From CAIKMD01 sp035552195 (GTDB taxonomy: Bacteria; Pseudomonadota; Alphaproteobacteria; ATCC43930; CGMCC-115725): a DNA stretch of 64,000 nt. The notes below the pieces were generated by a model. That model worked only from the letters and a program-made list of their open reading frames with translations, had not been told where the DNA came from and did no database searches. The position numbers and the translations under genes were made by a program. The stretch spans positions 9,181 through 73,180 of the forward strand of contig DASZLU010000145.1 of the NCBI GenBank assembly GCA_035552195.1, given 5' to 3'. Of this stretch, positions 62,904-64,000 are shown piece after piece. Within the stretch, counting starts at the first letter, position 1. The number at the start of each line of letters is the position of its first letter.

Positions 62904-63500
62904 TCAATCCTTCGCATGACTTGTTTGTCGAGCTTCCTGTAAAGCCTCGATACCTGCGCCCAGGTTACGGGCCGGCGATTTACCTCTTAGCGCAGCTTTC
63001 AGAGCACCGTACAATGCGGGCCCTTTATATTCTTTTGCCGTCATTGGAATTGGATATCTTCCTTTCCAGACTGCGTGCTCAGTTAATTCCGAGAGCAAGT
63101 TTCGATCCTTTTTGCTCACTCTAATCGCTATCCCATCAACGAGCTTGTTTAGATCGTGAGAGGTCGAGTGCATTTGCCTTGCGCTACTAAAGAATATCTT
63201 TTCCTGTTTCTTTTCATTCAATTCCGCAAGCTGTGCTGCCTTCAGTAGGGTCTCGATCGCATAACTGCCAAGCATCATGCCTAAAGGCACATTGAAGAGG
63301 GTGCTCGCCTCCTTTCTTCGACTCAACATTACCAATTCGGCACTTTCGTAAAGGCTTTTCGACTGCCATAGCCATAGTGCTGTAAGCTTGCCGAACTTAT
63401 TGAACCAAAGCACATCGAACGGAATGTCATCTTCTCGATCGACGAGTTCGTCTGTTCGCTCTTCTCCTATTTTTCGTGCTGGGTTAAATGTATCAGCCAT
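62904..63500 (-). CDS. HEPN-like helical protein, unknown function
   Basis: A 198-residue protein, mostly helical, with no signal peptide. The segment PLGMMLGSYAIETLLKAAQLAEL, then R-x6-H in ARQMHSTSHDLNKLVDG and the later ELTEHAVWKGRYPIPMTAKEY resemble HEPN-fold proteins, where R-x4-6-H marks RNase activity in defence and toxin systems. This similarity is from memory and uncertain. The coding sequence is visibly less GC-rich than ilvD beside it, suggesting transfer. ATG 63500 has GGTGGA upstream; a GTG at 63512 is an alternative. No antitoxin partner can be identified. Confidence 0.5.
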   Translation of the reverse strand: MADTFNPARKIGEERTDELVDREDDIPFDVLWFNKFGKLTALWLWQSKSLYESAELVMLSRRKEASTLFNVPLGMMLGSYAIETLLKAAQLAELNEKKQEKIFFSSARQMHSTSHDLNKLVDGIAIRVSKKDRNLLSELTEHAVWKGRYPIPMTAKEYKGPALYGALKAALRGKSPARNLGAGIEALQEARQTSHAKD

Positions 63501-63617
63501 AAAATCCACCAAATTCTCAAGCGAGGACGCGCTAGCGGGTCACTACTCGTTTGTCGGACCTAACGCACGGTGTCTTGCAACGCCGAGCCTAAATCACCCG
63601 CTCCACACTCACGGCCC

Positions 63618-63891
63618 TCACATCGGCTTCGAATTCGGACAGCAGGACCGACGGTAGGGCGGGATGCGCTTGCGGACCTCTTGCGCCGCATCGAGGCTGA
63701 TGATGTCGACTGTCAGATGCTCGGCGGCGAAGTAGCCTTATCAACGGCGACATAAAGCGGCCCCGCCTGGGTGACCGGCCCGACCCGATCTTGATCGCCT
63801 CATCCGCGCGCGAAGCGGTGCCAAATGCGATAAGCGACGATAGTGCGAGCGCGGCGACACCCTTCGTCCGTTCCTCTCCAAGCGTTTTCTT
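63618..63891 (-). pseudogene. Degraded NitT/TauT-type substrate-binding protein gene
   Basis: Minus-strand frames in order: TKGVAALALSSLIAFGTASRADEAIKIGSG (a signal peptide and mature start), then one base lost near 63777, PVTQAGPLYVAVDK, then another base lost near 63738, then YFAAEHLTVDIISLDAAQ, then an unrelated tail ending TGA at 63618. Joined with one added base at each gap, they give a typical start of this binding-protein family, including GYFAAE. No start codon is evident upstream. Confidence 0.65.
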
Positions 63892-64000
63892 TACGACGGA
63901 GAGAATAAGCCGAGCTGCGCGCGGCGACAGATCGATGCGGTCGCGACGAGCTGGGCGCCCAGCGATCGAACGTAGTCCAGCTCACATCATCATGCCCATC
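63892..64000. other. Right edge, possible further gene fragment
   Basis: On the minus strand about twenty codons read ELDYVRSLGAQLVATASI, resembling the nucleotide-binding helix of medium-chain quinone/alcohol dehydrogenases (DYVRSLGA). Stops lie on both sides. Too short to assign; probably another remnant in a decayed stretch. Confidence 0.25.

Overview
The window is a dense, high-GC chromosomal segment of an alphaproteobacterium that I cannot place more precisely. Gene order supports this: ssb/uvrA share an operator of the alphaproteobacterial SOS type (GAAC-N7-GAAC), gyrA is followed by coaD, yajC-secD-secF is followed by an Mth938 gene, and there is a long nagZ-scpA-scpB-tatB-tatC-serS-surE-pcm cluster. 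No rRNA, tRNA, CRISPR, prophage or intact insertion sequence was seen.

Layout. Positions 1-7400 hold a stand-alone CinA/PncC amidase, a SnoaL-like protein, the Mn/Fe transporter mntH, an RNA-binding protein, an OmpA-type porin, two small unknown genes, an Old Yellow Enzyme reductase and coaD. gyrA (7395-10166) and ssb (16533-17027), close neighbours in many relatives, are separated here by about 6 kb of accessory genes: a Tat-exported thiamine-diphosphate enzyme with a partner cytochrome c, a peroxiredoxin-2OG-Fe(II) oxygenase fusion, and a divergent FkbH-like HAD protein. A second insertion, an unusual AAA+ ATPase, lies between ssb and uvrA directly beside the SOS box, so it probably belongs to the damage regulon. 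uvrA, trmFO and an O-GlcNAc-transferase-like TPR glycosyltransferase follow.

Positions 25.3-32.9 kb carry two homologues of mitochondrial complex I assembly factors (a squalene/phytoene-synthase-like protein and Mth938), a CWC zinc protein, sodB, a truncated urate-oxidase-type membrane protein with a 30-residue membrane peptide beside it, a lone receiver protein, secF-secD-yajC, a frameshifted small lipoprotein and a DUF815 ATPase. Positions 32.9-38.4 kb hold a Rieske oxygenase, bactofilin, an FrsA-like hydrolase and a FIST sensor translationally linked to a histidine kinase.

From 50.9 down to 38.5 kb, thirteen genes run on the minus strand with very short gaps or 4-base overlaps: dgt, argS, SPOR, nagZ, site-2 protease, scpA, scpB, tatB, tatC, serS, surE, pcm and an NlpD-like M23 protein. 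They combine nucleotide control, translation, cell-wall recycling, chromosome segregation and Tat export. tatA is absent from this cluster.

Positions 51-64 kb are more accessory: a GMC oxidoreductase, a secreted CnaB/cytochrome c/beta-propeller fusion, erpA, a broken di-haem cytochrome peroxidase, xthA preceded by three palindromic boxes at exact 22-bp spacing, an orphan NitT/TauT-type binding protein, a PagL-like barrel coupled to a PilZ protein, a KamA-like radical SAM enzyme, a repeat-bearing gap, a GFA-family protein and ilvD. At the right edge are a lower-GC HEPN-like gene and the remains of a second NitT/TauT binding protein with at least two frameshifts. I located three pseudogenes (31.8, 55 and 63.7 kb).

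The most unusual items are the SOS-linked AAA+ ATPase, the exported ThDP enzyme with its cytochrome, the FkbH/peroxiredoxin-oxygenase pair, and the phased palindromes before xthA. GC and codon remarks are by eye only, and no database search was possible.
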